Shown piece by piece: positions 54,306 to 63,342 of a DNA stretch of 64,000 bases (the stretch's first letter is position 1; each line of letters starts with the position of its first letter). The DNA is taken from positions 24,450-88,449 of the forward strand of contig CALVBP010000005.1 of the NCBI GenBank assembly GCA_944325825.1, written 5' to 3'. This DNA comes from Candidatus Gastranaerophilales bacterium (lineage in GTDB: Bacteria; Cyanobacteriota; Vampirovibrionia; Gastranaerophilales; Gastranaerophilaceae). The position numbers were made by a program, and so were the translations under genes. The notes beneath the pieces are model-generated. The model searched no databases and was not told the origin of the DNA. It saw only the letters and a program-made list of their open reading frames with translations.

Positions 54306-55376
54306 ATGGTTGAGAAGTATTCAGATTCTGATTTTGAGACTCTTTTAGCCAAGTATGATTACAATTTCAAAAGGGGAGATATTGTAAATGGAGTCGTGTG
54401 TGCTTATGAATCTGACGGAGCTATAGTAGATATTGGCGCTAAATGTACTGCGTTTGTTCCCGGCTACGAAGTTTCCTCTGACAGAAAAGCAAGAGTTGAA
54501 GATGTTTTAGAAAAAGGTAAAGAATATGAGTTTTTAATCACACAAGATTGTGATGAAAATGGCAAATTCACTCTTTCTTATAAGAAAGTACACCTCGCAC
54601 ACACCTGGGAAGAGCTTGCTAAAATTAAAGAAGCAGATGAAACTATTTCAGTTACAATTTCTCAAATTGTTAAAGGTGGTTTAATTGCTGATATTTCAGG
54701 GGTTCAAGGGTTTATTCCTCAAGGTCAGCTTTGTGCAAGAGAAACTATTTGTAATGTAGGTGATAAAATTGATGTTAAAATCCTTACACTGGATAAATCA
54801 CAAAATAATTTGATTCTATCTAATAGAAAAGTATTTGAAACAAATATGGCTGAAACCCGCAAGAATGTATTTGCGCAGATTGAAGTTGGTCAGATTGTTA
54901 AAGGTGAAGTTGTAAGAATCACTGATTTTGGTGCTTTTGTTAATATCGGTGGAGTTGACTGTCTGCTTCCGCTTTCTCAAATTTCCTGGAAGTGGGTTGA
55001 GCATCCGACAGACCTGTTGAAAGTCGGGCAGGAAATCAATGTTGAAATCATTGATGTTGACTATGATAAACAAAGAATCAGCTTGAGCCTTAAAAATACG
55101 GAGCCTGACCCATGGATTAAAGCAGAGGAAGAACTTAAAGAAGGCGATATTAAAGAAGGTATAATTACACGTATAAAAGCTTTTGGTGCATTTGTTGAGG
55201 TGCTGCCAGGAGTTGAAGCTCTTCTTCCTCAGTCTGCTCTTGCAGAATATCAGAATCAGAATAATTGCATTTTGAAAAACGGTGATAAAATTAATACTAA
55301 AATTATTAAATTTAACCCGAAAGATAAACGTATTTCTTTAGGTTTGCCTACGGATGATACTCCAGCTGCTGAATAA
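54306..55376 (+). CDS. rpsA: Ribosomal protein S1-like, four S1 domains
   Basis: This 356-residue protein has four S1 RNA-binding repeats (about 22-90, 105-172, 190-262 and 277-350), recognisable in GDIVNGVVCAYESDGAIVDI, GQIVKGEVVRITDFGAFVNI and GDIKEGIITRIKAFGAFVEV. The short four-domain S1 differs from the six-domain proteobacterial form and is closer to cyanobacterial and Gram-positive types. It binds mRNA at the 30S subunit. A GGAGG site precedes the ATG. Its 3' end overlaps the convergent maf gene by 29 bp. Confidence 0.9.
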   Translation: MVEKYSDSDFETLLAKYDYNFKRGDIVNGVVCAYESDGAIVDIGAKCTAFVPGYEVSSDRKARVEDVLEKGKEYEFLITQDCDENGKFTLSYKKVHLAHTWEELAKIKEADETISVTISQIVKGGLIADISGVQGFIPQGQLCARETICNVGDKIDVKILTLDKSQNNLILSNRKVFETNMAETRKNVFAQIEVGQIVKGEVVRITDFGAFVNIGGVDCLLPLSQISWKWVEHPTDLLKVGQEINVEIIDVDYDKQRISLSLKNTEPDPWIKAEEELKEGDIKEGIITRIKAFGAFVEVLPGVEALLPQSALAEYQNQNNCILKNGDKINTKIIKFNPKDKRISLGLPTDDTPAAE

Positions 55377-55923
55377 CAGATTTAACAGCTTCGGGGTCCA
55401 GTCCTACAATATTTTCAAAACTTCCTTCATATTTGTCTAAAAAATTTGGAGGAAGTTCTTGTATGCCGTAACTTCCCGCTTTATCCAGCGGGTTGAAGTT
55501 ATCAATATAATAATGAATTAATTCATCAGACAAGACCTTAAATCTCACGTAGCTGGTTGTTGAGATAAGAGCGGCACGATTAGTTTTTGTATTAATTCCG
55601 CATAAAGAAGTCACAACGGAATGTGTTCTGCCCGATAAAGATTTAAGCATGTTAAATGCATCATCTTTATTTTTCGGTTTACCAAGAATTTTATTATCCA
55701 ATACAACTACAGTGTCTGCTCCGAGTACAATTTCATCTTTACCTACACGTTTCACAACATCTAAGGCTTTTTGTGTTGCTAAATCTTCAATTATATCGTA
55801 CGAAAAAATGTCAGTGTCTCTTTTTTCTTCGTAATTTGAAGGAATTACTTCAAATTCCAGATTCAAATCTTTTATTATTTGTTTTCGCCTTGGAGAATTG
55901 GAGGCAAGAATAAGCTTAACCAT
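55348..55923 (-). CDS. maf: Maf-family nucleoside triphosphate pyrophosphatase
   Basis: Maf proteins hydrolyse non-canonical or m-type NTPs such as dTTP/UTP to the monophosphates. This 191-residue copy has LASNSPRRKQII near 6-17, GADTVVVLDNKILGKP near 68-83, SGRTHSV near 96-102 and DKAGSYGIQE near 149-158, all matching. It is the last gene of a four-gene operon and overlaps the previous gene by 8 bp and rpsA by 29 bp. Confidence 0.95.
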   Translation of the reverse strand: MVKLILASNSPRRKQIIKDLNLEFEVIPSNYEEKRDTDIFSYDIIEDLATQKALDVVKRVGKDEIVLGADTVVVLDNKILGKPKNKDDAFNMLKSLSGRTHSVVTSLCGINTKTNRAALISTTSYVRFKVLSDELIHYYIDNFNPLDKAGSYGIQELPPNFLDKYEGSFENIVGLDPEAVKSVIQQLEYHP

Positions 55924-56404
55924 TCAGATTCCTCTGAGCTTTTTCTATTTCAGATGCTCCCCGGGAAGTAAATCCTATGATTGAATGTCTTGATTTTTTT
56001 ACAATAGTATTATCATCATAATGTTTATTAAAGAGCGTTATATATTTATCAATTTTTTTTAGAATACAACCCCAGCTTTTAAAGAAAGGTTTTCTCCAAT
56101 CAGTTATTTGTCCTGTTTTATTGTTAATAACTACCAGGACTTTATCTCCGAAAGCAAACATAGAGTCTTTTGTCATCTGCTGATCTGCAGGTATTTTATC
56201 AAAAAACATTCTTGTGTCAGTAAAGGAATTTTTCTTAATACTAATTTTATTTGTAACAGTGGAACAAAAACCCATTCCGTCCGTGCGGGTTACTGTTTCT
56301 GAATTCATTCTTGTTAATAGATTTTTTACTCCTTCAAGTTGCTTAGGACTTAAAAAACGTGTTTTTGCCTGAAAAGCAGGCTGCGAAATTTGTTGAATTT
56401 TCAT
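55916..56404 (-). CDS. Hypothetical protein with N-terminal FQAK motif
   Basis: This 162-residue protein starts MKIQQISQPAFQAKTRFL, the shortest leader of the shared N-terminal motif (Phe11). The rest has no recognised domain; it is rich in charged residues and has a hydrophobic strand FAFGDKVLVVINNK near 83-97. It is co-transcribed between a radical SAM gene (16 nt upstream) and maf (8-bp overlap). Placement inside a conserved-looking operon suggests it is functional. Confidence 0.75.
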   Translation of the reverse strand: MKIQQISQPAFQAKTRFLSPKQLEGVKNLLTRMNSETVTRTDGMGFCSTVTNKISIKKNSFTDTRMFFDKIPADQQMTKDSMFAFGDKVLVVINNKTGQITDWRKPFFKSWGCILKKIDKYITLFNKHYDDNTIVKKSRHSIIGFTSRGASEIEKAQRNLNG

Positions 56405-56420
56405 TATAAACTCCTTAAAT

Positions 56421-57047
56421 TTAATATCCGTTTGTTATAAATTCTCTGTTTCTGAAGTTTGCACCCAGAGATTTAGCTATTTTTTCACATTCAGTGGTAT
56501 TTATATTATGTTTGTTATCAAATCCTGTTACTACAGATGCGGTTGTTCTAATGCCCGAATCTGTACAAGCTTTGATAAACTTTTTAACTTCTTCGTATGC
56601 ATTTTCTATTTTAGGATTGCAGATTTCATTATACTCGGTTGCTGTGTCTGAATTTAAACTTACAGAGGCCTCATCAAGCAGACCTTCAAATTCTTTGATT
56701 ATATTTGTTTTATAAATAGCATTTGCATGACCGTTTGTATTAACTCTTATTTTTATATCCGGATAATTTTTTCTTAAATATTCGCAAAAAGCTTTCATCA
56801 TATCTTTTTTGAGAAAAGGTTCCCCATATCCACAAAATACTACATTTTTGGCAGAAGGAAATTTCTTGAACTGGGAAATAATATCATCCAGAGTGTAATT
56901 GTCGTCATGCCACATCTCAGCGCCACAGACATCATCTTTCTGACTTCTAAGACAAAAAGTGCAAGAATTTGTACAGGCATTTGTAAGATTTACATAGACC
57001 GTTTCAGGATTCTTTTGATTATCTATTGAATAAACCAGAGTATACAT
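56421..57047 (-). CDS. TatD-associated-type radical SAM protein
   Basis: The protein is about 208 residues. The [4Fe-4S] cluster cysteines are in LTNACTNSCTFCLR, followed by FCGYGEPFLKKDMM (SAM-binding GEP motif) and RVNTNGHAN. The short length fits the TatD-linked radical SAM family of unknown substrate; tatD itself is not in this window. The start is taken as the ATG at 57047 with GAGG 12 nt upstream; a TATAAT lies exactly six bases before the ATG, so an internal leaderless start is possible. A TTG at 57065 was set aside. Confidence 0.88.
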   Translation of the reverse strand: MYTLVYSIDNQKNPETVYVNLTNACTNSCTFCLRSQKDDVCGAEMWHDDNYTLDDIISQFKKFPSAKNVVFCGYGEPFLKKDMMKAFCEYLRKNYPDIKIRVNTNGHANAIYKTNIIKEFEGLLDEASVSLNSDTATEYNEICNPKIENAYEEVKKFIKACTDSGIRTTASVVTGFDNKHNINTTECEKIAKSLGANFRNREFITNGY

Positions 57048-57072
57048 ATGATTATTATACCTCAAATAAAAT

Positions 57073-59871
57073 TTATTTGATTTTTTTCAAAGCAGAAATG
57101 AAATTAAAGTGTTCGACATCTCCATCCACGGTTGTTAAAAATACTTGCGCCTTTTCTTCATCTCCCTCTGAAAGCGGAGGAATGAGTGCCAGCTCTGCAG
57201 CATAGTAATTAGCATCATTAGAATTCCCAAGAGAACTCCTGTTTGCCAGGCTGTTGAGGGAAAAGTTTCTTAAAAAACCTTCAAGACCTTTATTTTTGTT
57301 TGTGAATTTAGTATAAATTCTTAATGAAGCATCTCTTGTTTCCAAGTCAAATCTACCCATAATAAGAGTGGAAAGCTGTGCTGCGGAAGATTTGATTTGC
57401 ATTCTCTCAACGACATTATTTTTAATATCCAAAACTCCTGAAATTTTATCAAACCTGCCTTCCGGAATATTAACGAGGTCAAATAATGTTGACGGACTAA
57501 TCATTGCCATAGGATTTCTGAACAGAGATACAAAATTAAGTGCATACTCAACAAGTCCGACTTTTTGGATAGTTCCGTTATTGATAGAAAATCTCATCAT
57601 GCCGTCAAGTTTAAAATCTTTATCTGCTGTTAAATCAATAATACCGCTGGCTTTTCCTGTTATTTCACGTTTAAGACTCAATAAAGCCGTAGCAATTTTA
57701 TCAGAATCAACATCTTTGACTCCGAGAGTAAAACGGAAAAAGTTTTTAACTAAATCACATCTTACCTTAACAGAGGAGTGCCCGTCTGCGAACTCAAAAC
57801 GGTTCGAATCAATGCTTAAATGACCGTCTTTATCCAGAGAAGCCGCAGCCTTTAAGTTGCCGAAATCAATTTCTTTAAACTTTCCTTTATCTAAAGTAAA
57901 AACGGCTTTATTAATAACAACAAGCCCCGGAACAAATGCCGGCATGGCCTCGTCCCCTGCAGAGGTTTCTGTTTCGTTTTCCATTGCATTTATAAATTCT
58001 TCTTCAGCCTTTGTCTTATCTTCCTGTGCAACCGGCTGCTGTTTTTGCGGTTCCAACAGCCGCCCGAGGTCAATTTGGTCGATACTTAGTTTTACACCTT
58101 CAATTACAATCGGGAATGTTATTTCGTTTTGAATACTTCCCCCAAAGGTGTAGTTTGAACGTCTGAACTTGCCTTTAGAAAAGAATAACAGGCGGTTCCT
58201 TGTTGTTTTAAAATTCCCTTCTTTTATAAATAATCTGGCAGATGGGATTATAACTTTTTCAGCTTTAAGGTTCCCTTTAAGTACCGGATGTTTCCCTCGG
58301 TCTATCCATTCTAGATTCCCTGAAATTAAGCCCTTTCTGAAGACTTTTTGACCTAGAAATACATTTAAAAATTCACTGGGAAGCGGTTTGGGAATATCAA
58401 ATCCAAAATCCAAAATTTTGGAATTTTGAGCTAAATCTACATTTCCGCTTAAGGTTAAAATAGGTTTAACTTTGCTGTTTTTATTTATTTCTGAGGCAAT
58501 ATAATATTTAATATTTTCAATATTTAAAATGTTTCCGATAAGGTGCATATTACATACAATTGCGCGGTCATAGTTAACCGGACTGAGGGATGAACCCTCA
58601 AGCAGGATGTCGTTTCCTTTTGTTAAAAGAGCCATGTAATTAACATCAATGTTGTTGTATTTTGATAATATTTCAACTCTTGTCCCTGCGGGTTTATTGC
58701 CGGTCATTGTGACATTTATTCCAATTAGTTTGGATAAATAATTTCTTGTAAAATCATCTGTCATTACAGTGTCGACAGTGATTTTTGTATCAACTGATTT
58801 ATAATAATCTGTTATTGTTCCATACAGATTAAGTTTATTTTCTATTTTTTCTCCGTAATACCCGTTAAAATCTTTTAGAGTGATGAGCTCAGGAGTCATT
58901 GTAATCTTTCCGCCTGTAACTCTGACCGGCATTGAAGACAGTGAACGCATATTAAAGAATCCGTTTTTAATATTTATATCACCGTCTAACCCTTTTTTAG
59001 TCATTAAAATATCAAAATCAACAAACCCCTTTAAATTCCGGGTTTCTGCTAAAATTTCACTTCCGTTGGCAAGTATCAGGTTTAATCCCAGAATATCAGC
59101 TCCGTCTTCTATATTAAAGTTTTTGGATTCTGCTTTTATGGCAAATCCTTTTTTACCGGCAATAGATTTTAAAGTAATATTTGAATTATTAATCTTAATC
59201 GGGCAGTCTTTTATAATAAGTCGTTTTTTATCCGTATAAAAATTGTTATTGTCATTAAGAGCAATTTTTGTTGTATGGCTGCCTTTTGTAAGCAAAACAT
59301 CAATGTCAAATCTTATATACTTAGGATTTCGTTTTTCCTCAATAAGCATGTTTTTGCCAAGAAGTTTAAGTTTAACATCTCTGGATAAAGATGTTAATAT
59401 TTCGCATTTGTTTATGTAGAATTTGGAATTTAATATACTAAGTTTAAACGGAAAAGGTTTTGCATCTTCTTCTTTTTTATCTGTATTTGCAGGAACAAGT
59501 GCCATAAGCTTATCTATATCTGCATAAACAGAATCTATCCCCAGTTCTTTGAATGTAATATTTCGGTTAAAAATCAGTCCGTAGGTAAAATCTGTTTGAA
59601 AATCTTTTACAATTAAAAGATTTTCTCCGTCTTTTTTGAGCGTAATATTATCACATCTTATAATTAAGTGCGGCAGGATACTTGTCTTGAGCAGAGGATT
59701 TTCTACCGTTAAGTCAACTCCCAATTCTTTAGATATAATTTCTTTTACCTTATTTATTGTAAAATCACTTGTAATTATTTTAGGAAGCAAAAGTATATAA
59801 AATAATACCCATAAAATAGTAAATACAACAATTATAGATAAAAACAGCTCAATAATTCTTCTTTTTTTCAT
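57073..59871 (-). CDS. AsmA-like / intermembrane-transport family protein
   Basis: This 932-residue protein has one N-terminal membrane anchor (about 7-30, LFLSIIVVFTILWVLFYILL) and a very long beta-rich periplasmic part with the AsmA-type repeated groove pattern. The C-terminal AsmA_2-like part shows REITGKASGIIDLTAD and LFDLVNIPEGRFDKISGVLD near 790-850. AsmA/TamB/YhdP proteins bridge inner and outer membranes and move lipids, so this supports a diderm envelope. It is the first gene of the operon ending in maf. Confidence 0.85.
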   Translation of the reverse strand: MKKRRIIELFLSIIVVFTILWVLFYILLLPKIITSDFTINKVKEIISKELGVDLTVENPLLKTSILPHLIIRCDNITLKKDGENLLIVKDFQTDFTYGLIFNRNITFKELGIDSVYADIDKLMALVPANTDKKEEDAKPFPFKLSILNSKFYINKCEILTSLSRDVKLKLLGKNMLIEEKRNPKYIRFDIDVLLTKGSHTTKIALNDNNNFYTDKKRLIIKDCPIKINNSNITLKSIAGKKGFAIKAESKNFNIEDGADILGLNLILANGSEILAETRNLKGFVDFDILMTKKGLDGDINIKNGFFNMRSLSSMPVRVTGGKITMTPELITLKDFNGYYGEKIENKLNLYGTITDYYKSVDTKITVDTVMTDDFTRNYLSKLIGINVTMTGNKPAGTRVEILSKYNNIDVNYMALLTKGNDILLEGSSLSPVNYDRAIVCNMHLIGNILNIENIKYYIASEINKNSKVKPILTLSGNVDLAQNSKILDFGFDIPKPLPSEFLNVFLGQKVFRKGLISGNLEWIDRGKHPVLKGNLKAEKVIIPSARLFIKEGNFKTTRNRLLFFSKGKFRRSNYTFGGSIQNEITFPIVIEGVKLSIDQIDLGRLLEPQKQQPVAQEDKTKAEEEFINAMENETETSAGDEAMPAFVPGLVVINKAVFTLDKGKFKEIDFGNLKAAASLDKDGHLSIDSNRFEFADGHSSVKVRCDLVKNFFRFTLGVKDVDSDKIATALLSLKREITGKASGIIDLTADKDFKLDGMMRFSINNGTIQKVGLVEYALNFVSLFRNPMAMISPSTLFDLVNIPEGRFDKISGVLDIKNNVVERMQIKSSAAQLSTLIMGRFDLETRDASLRIYTKFTNKNKGLEGFLRNFSLNSLANRSSLGNSNDANYYAAELALIPPLSEGDEEKAQVFLTTVDGDVEHFNFISALKKIK

Positions 59872-60002
59872 AAATTAACCCTCAAAAAAATTATAGCATA
59901 GAGATATAAATGACGTCTTTTTTCATTTGTCATTTTTTCCATCCGGTAAGAAAGAGGTCAAGATAAAAAATTTAAAATAAAATTTTATGCTATTATATCA
60001 GT

Positions 60003-60872
60003 ATGAAAAAATTTCTTTCCGTTTTAATAAGTTTCTTTTTTATATTATCACCGGTAATAGCTGCATCGGATGTGCAAATTTATAGTGATGATTCAGGAAA
60101 GTTTGGGCTGAAGAGTGAAAATAATGTTATAACCGAAGCTGATTATAAAAAATTAATAAGGCTCGGGGATAATGCTTTTATTGCATTTAAAAGAAGTAAA
60201 TACGGACTTATTTCTAAAGACGGAGACGTATTGGTTGAGTTTAAATATACGCACGCTGCCAGAATTTTGGGTAAGTATGCAAAACTAAAAAACGGTAAAG
60301 GTTTTGGTTTGTATGATGAATATGGAAAAACTATTATCCCGCAAGAACAAGATACAATAGATTTACTTTTCGGCGGAATGTTTCTTGTATCAAAGAATTA
60401 TAAATTTGGTGTAAGAGATAAAGACGGTAATGTTTTGATAGATTATGTTTGTGACGATATTTATATGCCAAAACCGAATATAATGAGGGTTAAGTACAAC
60501 GGAGAATGGTACGAAATTGAGCAGGTAAGCGCAGAAACACTCTCTCTTCCGGATGATGTAAAAAATATTAAAACGGATAAATCTTTTAAAATAACAAAAC
60601 TTGTAACCAGCCCGGGAGCAGCATCAAAATATTCTATAGTAACTGCTACAGATTATACACTGAAAGTATTTTCATCAATTTCGCCTGCATATGAGGCAAC
60701 AATTGATGAGTTGATGCTTTCACAAGGAGCAGAAGCAATTTCTATTTTTATGAAAATCGGCTGGCTTCCTAAATTTCCTGTTGTTTACGTGAAGAACTAT
60801 ATAAAAATATTAAGGAATCCCGATAACGGTCCGCTTTCGGATGTTAAAGATTCTATAAAGCAGGAGTTTTAA
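60003..60872 (+). CDS. Exported WG-repeat protein
   Basis: This 289-residue protein has a signal peptide (FLSVLISFFFILSPVIAA). Residues 30-165 contain WG-type repeats (KFGLKSENN, KYGLISKDGDVLVEFKY, GFGLYDEYGKTIIP, KFGVRDKDGNVLIDY), which form beta-solenoids of unknown role in secreted bacterial proteins. A mixed helical C-terminal domain follows. It is monocistronic, with a strong terminator after it. Confidence 0.88.
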   Translation: MKKFLSVLISFFFILSPVIAASDVQIYSDDSGKFGLKSENNVITEADYKKLIRLGDNAFIAFKRSKYGLISKDGDVLVEFKYTHAARILGKYAKLKNGKGFGLYDEYGKTIIPQEQDTIDLLFGGMFLVSKNYKFGVRDKDGNVLIDYVCDDIYMPKPNIMRVKYNGEWYEIEQVSAETLSLPDDVKNIKTDKSFKITKLVTSPGAASKYSIVTATDYTLKVFSSISPAYEATIDELMLSQGAEAISIFMKIGWLPKFPVVYVKNYIKILRNPDNGPLSDVKDSIKQEF

Positions 60873-60886
60873 TAAGTTTAATTGAA

Positions 60887-60923
60887 AAGGTGCCGGTTTG
60901 AACAATATTCAAACCGGCACCTT
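60887..60923. terminator. Bidirectional terminator
   Basis: A 16-bp perfect stem (60887-60902 with 60908-60923) between the convergent WG-repeat and alcohol dehydrogenase genes. Confidence 0.75.
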
Positions 60924-60936
60924 AAAAAGTTAGAGA

Positions 60937-61995
60937 TTAGTCTATTAAAACAATAGGTTTAATCAAATCTCTCGGTTTATCTTTCATAAGCATTAAGGCG
61001 GGTTCTACATTTTCTAATCCACGGAAAGTATGTGTAATAAGTTTTTCCGGATGAATTCTGTGAGTCATAACAAGTCGTGCAAGTTTTTCTGAGCGTAAAC
61101 GTCCTCCCGGCATTAAGCCGCCAACGATTTGTTTATGCCCCATTCCGCAGCCCCATTCGGTACGTGGAATTTTTATATATTCACCCTCACCAAGGTAATT
61201 AACGTTGCCGATTTTTCCGCCAGGTTTAAGCATACGGATAGCCTGATCGAAGGTATCATTATCTCCGCCTGCTACAACAATCCGGTCTACACCTTTACCG
61301 TGGGTTTTGTCCATAACCTGTTCAACGATATCACCTTCACGGTAGTTGATAATGTCTGTTGCGCCAAATTCTCTTGCAAGATCGGCACAATTTTTTCTTG
61401 AACCTACTGCATAAATGTTTGCAGCACCTCTGATTGCAGCAGCTGCTACCGACATAAGTCCGACAGGGCCAATACCGATTACCACAACATTGTCACCAAA
61501 TTGAACATCAGCAAGTTCTACTCCGTGGAAGCCTGTCGGCACCATATCACTTACCATACAAGCAGCTTCCAGACTCATTCCTTCAGGAAGATGGGCGAGA
61601 TTTCCGTCAGCATCATTTACATGGAAATATTCGCCGAAAACACCATCTTTGAAGTTAGAAAATTTCCAGCCGGAGAGCATTCCGCCTGAGTGCATAGCAT
61701 AACCTTCTTGTGCTTCAAGAGAATTCCAGTCAGGAGTGATTGCAGAAACCAGAACTTTGTCTCCGGGTTTGAAATCTTTAACAAGATTGCCTACTTCAAC
61801 AACTTCACCAACAGCCTCGTGTCCTAGAATCATGTTGTGCCTGTCTCCGATTGCACCTGCCCAGACTGTGTGAACATCTGATGTGCAAGGTGCAAGTGCC
61901 AGAGGCTTACAAATTGCATCATACGGCCCGCATTTCGGGATATCCTTAGTAATCCAGCCGGTCTGACCTATTGTCAGCATCGCAAAACCTTTCAT
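60937..61995 (-). CDS. adh: NADP-dependent secondary alcohol dehydrogenase
   Basis: This 352-residue zinc-dependent medium-chain dehydrogenase is strikingly close to the Clostridium beijerinckii isopropanol dehydrogenase: MKGFAMLTIGQTGWI start, HNMILGHEAVGEVVEVG, SGGMLSGWKFSNFKDGVFGE and KDKPRDLIKPIV end. Catalytic zinc ligands Cys37, His59 and Asp150 positions are kept; the GSR after the Rossmann strand indicates NADP preference. It reduces ketones or oxidises secondary alcohols. The ATG at 61995 is chosen with AGGAGG 5-6 nt before; a GTG two codons earlier is possible. It fits a fermentative host and may be transferred. Confidence 0.94.
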   Translation of the reverse strand: MKGFAMLTIGQTGWITKDIPKCGPYDAICKPLALAPCTSDVHTVWAGAIGDRHNMILGHEAVGEVVEVGNLVKDFKPGDKVLVSAITPDWNSLEAQEGYAMHSGGMLSGWKFSNFKDGVFGEYFHVNDADGNLAHLPEGMSLEAACMVSDMVPTGFHGVELADVQFGDNVVVIGIGPVGLMSVAAAAIRGAANIYAVGSRKNCADLAREFGATDIINYREGDIVEQVMDKTHGKGVDRIVVAGGDNDTFDQAIRMLKPGGKIGNVNYLGEGEYIKIPRTEWGCGMGHKQIVGGLMPGGRLRSEKLARLVMTHRIHPEKLITHTFRGLENVEPALMLMKDKPRDLIKPIVLID

Positions 61996-62090
61996 AAACA
62001 CCTCCTTTACGTGTTTAACTAATCTCTATGTTTGCAGAAAACTTTAAAATTTATATGTTAATAATAGCATATTTTATAAGAGTTTACAAT

Positions 62091-62709
62091 TTACCATTTT
62101 CCGAAATGCATTTTTTGTTTTGCCTGATATAGGACTTGTTCAATCCCGGGTTTGTCATCGGCCGGATAACCGAGACCTATGTAGCACGGGAGCATATAAT
62201 CTTCCGGTGTCCCAACGGCCTTTGCAGCATTTATTCCTTCCTCTCCAACCGGAATCCGCATAGAACAGGCGAGTCCTTCTGCTGTTGCGGCCAAGAATAT
62301 GTTTTCAATTACACACCATATTGAAGAAATAGGGTTAAGAGAACTTACCGATGTCGGGTTCATAACGCCGGTGTTAGATTTGAAAAACGGTAAAATTATA
62401 TGTGATGCATTATAAAGCATAGAATATTGCTTCGGCATTGCAATTGCATATTTTTTGCTGCGGAGTACCATTAATCAGAGTATTTTTTAATATTTCAAGA
62501 GTGGGTTCAATGCCCTGTTTAACAAATTGGAGCGCATTTTCTTTATCTTTTTTATCTTGCAGTATAACAAATTCCCAGTTTCTTAAATGATCATGCGTAG
62601 GAGCTTGCAACCCTGCATTAAGAATTCTTTCCAGAATTTCTTCCGGAACGGTTTTATTTTTAAAATCACGTACGATTCTTCTTTTATAAATAGCATCATA
62701 TAGTTCCAT
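62091..62709 (-). pseudogene. Nitroreductase-family gene broken by a frameshift
   Basis: The N-terminal half starts MELYDAIYKRRIVRDF (ATG 62709, AGGAGG upstream) and reads through LNAGLQAPTHDHLRNWEFVI. After an A6 run on the minus strand (62456-62451) this frame loses homology and stops near 62410, while another frame picks up as KYAIAMPKQYSMLYNASHII and ends HFGKW at 62091. Removing one A would restore a continuous FMN-dependent nitroreductase of about 206 residues. It is a true pseudogene, a slippage-decoded gene or an assembly error. Confidence 0.85.
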
Positions 62710-62782
62710 AAAACCTCCTGTTAACATATATCCTGACGGAACAATATTTTTAAATTCCACCAAACAATTTTATATAAAATTG

Positions 62783-62811
62783 TTGAAAAACAAAAGACCT
62801 TATAATAAAAT
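62783..62811 (+). promoter_or_regulatory. Promoter upstream of the guanidine riboswitch
   Basis: TTGAAA (62783), 17 nt, TAAAAT (62806); a perfect TATAAT also lies at 62801. Confidence 0.55.
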
Positions 62812-62836
62812 ACTATCAAAATTTAATAGTAATGTT

Positions 62837-62942
62837 TTCTAGGGTTCCGCATTGTGAAAATGGTCTGGTCCGAGAGAAAACTCACAAATTGTGAACACGG
62901 AAGGATAAAAACCTGGGAGATGATGTTTCTCTCAGGTTTTTT
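62837..62942 (+). promoter_or_regulatory. Guanidine-I (ykkC) riboswitch
   Basis: The conserved ykkC elements appear in order: CTAGGGTTCCG (62839), TGGTCTGGTCCGAGAG (62861), ACACGGAAGGATAAAA (62895) and CCTGGGAGA (62912). The last stem overlaps a terminator hairpin ending in TTTTTT (to 62942). Guanidine binding would prevent termination and switch on the exporter gene 23 nt downstream. Confidence 0.93.
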
Positions 62943-62964
62943 ATAGAAAAAGGAGAAAATATCA

Positions 62965-63282
62965 ATGCATTGGTTTTATTTATTTATTGCAGGTTTGTTT
63001 GAAATCAGCTGGGCTGTAGGTTTAAAATTTTCTCAAGGGTTCAGCCAGATAATACCTTCTGTATTAACTGTTATATTCATGATTGCAAGTTTTTATTTTT
63101 TGGCACTTGCTCTGAAAAATTTACCATTGGGAACCGCTTACGCTATTTGGACAGGTATTGGTACAATTGGTACTGTGATTTTTGGGATATTACTGTTTAA
63201 AGAGCCTGTTACTGCAATGAGATTGGTTTGTATAATGCTTATTGTATGTGGCATTACAGGGTTGAAATTGTTAACAAATTGA
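62965..63282 (+). CDS. gdx: Guanidinium exporter of the SMR family (Gdx/SugE)
   Basis: This 105-residue protein has four transmembrane helices. The proton/substrate Glu is in FEISWAVGLK near 11-20 (Glu13), followed by SFYFLALALKNLPLGTAYAIWTG and the family end. The position right behind a guanidine-I riboswitch identifies it as a guanidinium/proton antiporter and not a quaternary ammonium pump. AAAGGAG precedes the ATG. This is a direct sequence-plus-context assignment. Confidence 0.95.
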   Translation: MHWFYLFIAGLFEISWAVGLKFSQGFSQIIPSVLTVIFMIASFYFLALALKNLPLGTAYAIWTGIGTIGTVIFGILLFKEPVTAMRLVCIMLIVCGITGLKLLTN

Positions 63283-63342
63283 TTTTGAGATTTACAAATG
63301 CTGTTATAGGTGATAAAATTATTTCTCAAAAGGAGTGTGTGT

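Noticed and set aside
62410..62763. Two separate small genes (62091-62471 and 62410-62763)
   Set aside because: They are the two halves of one nitroreductase in different frames; the overlap lies at an A6 run.
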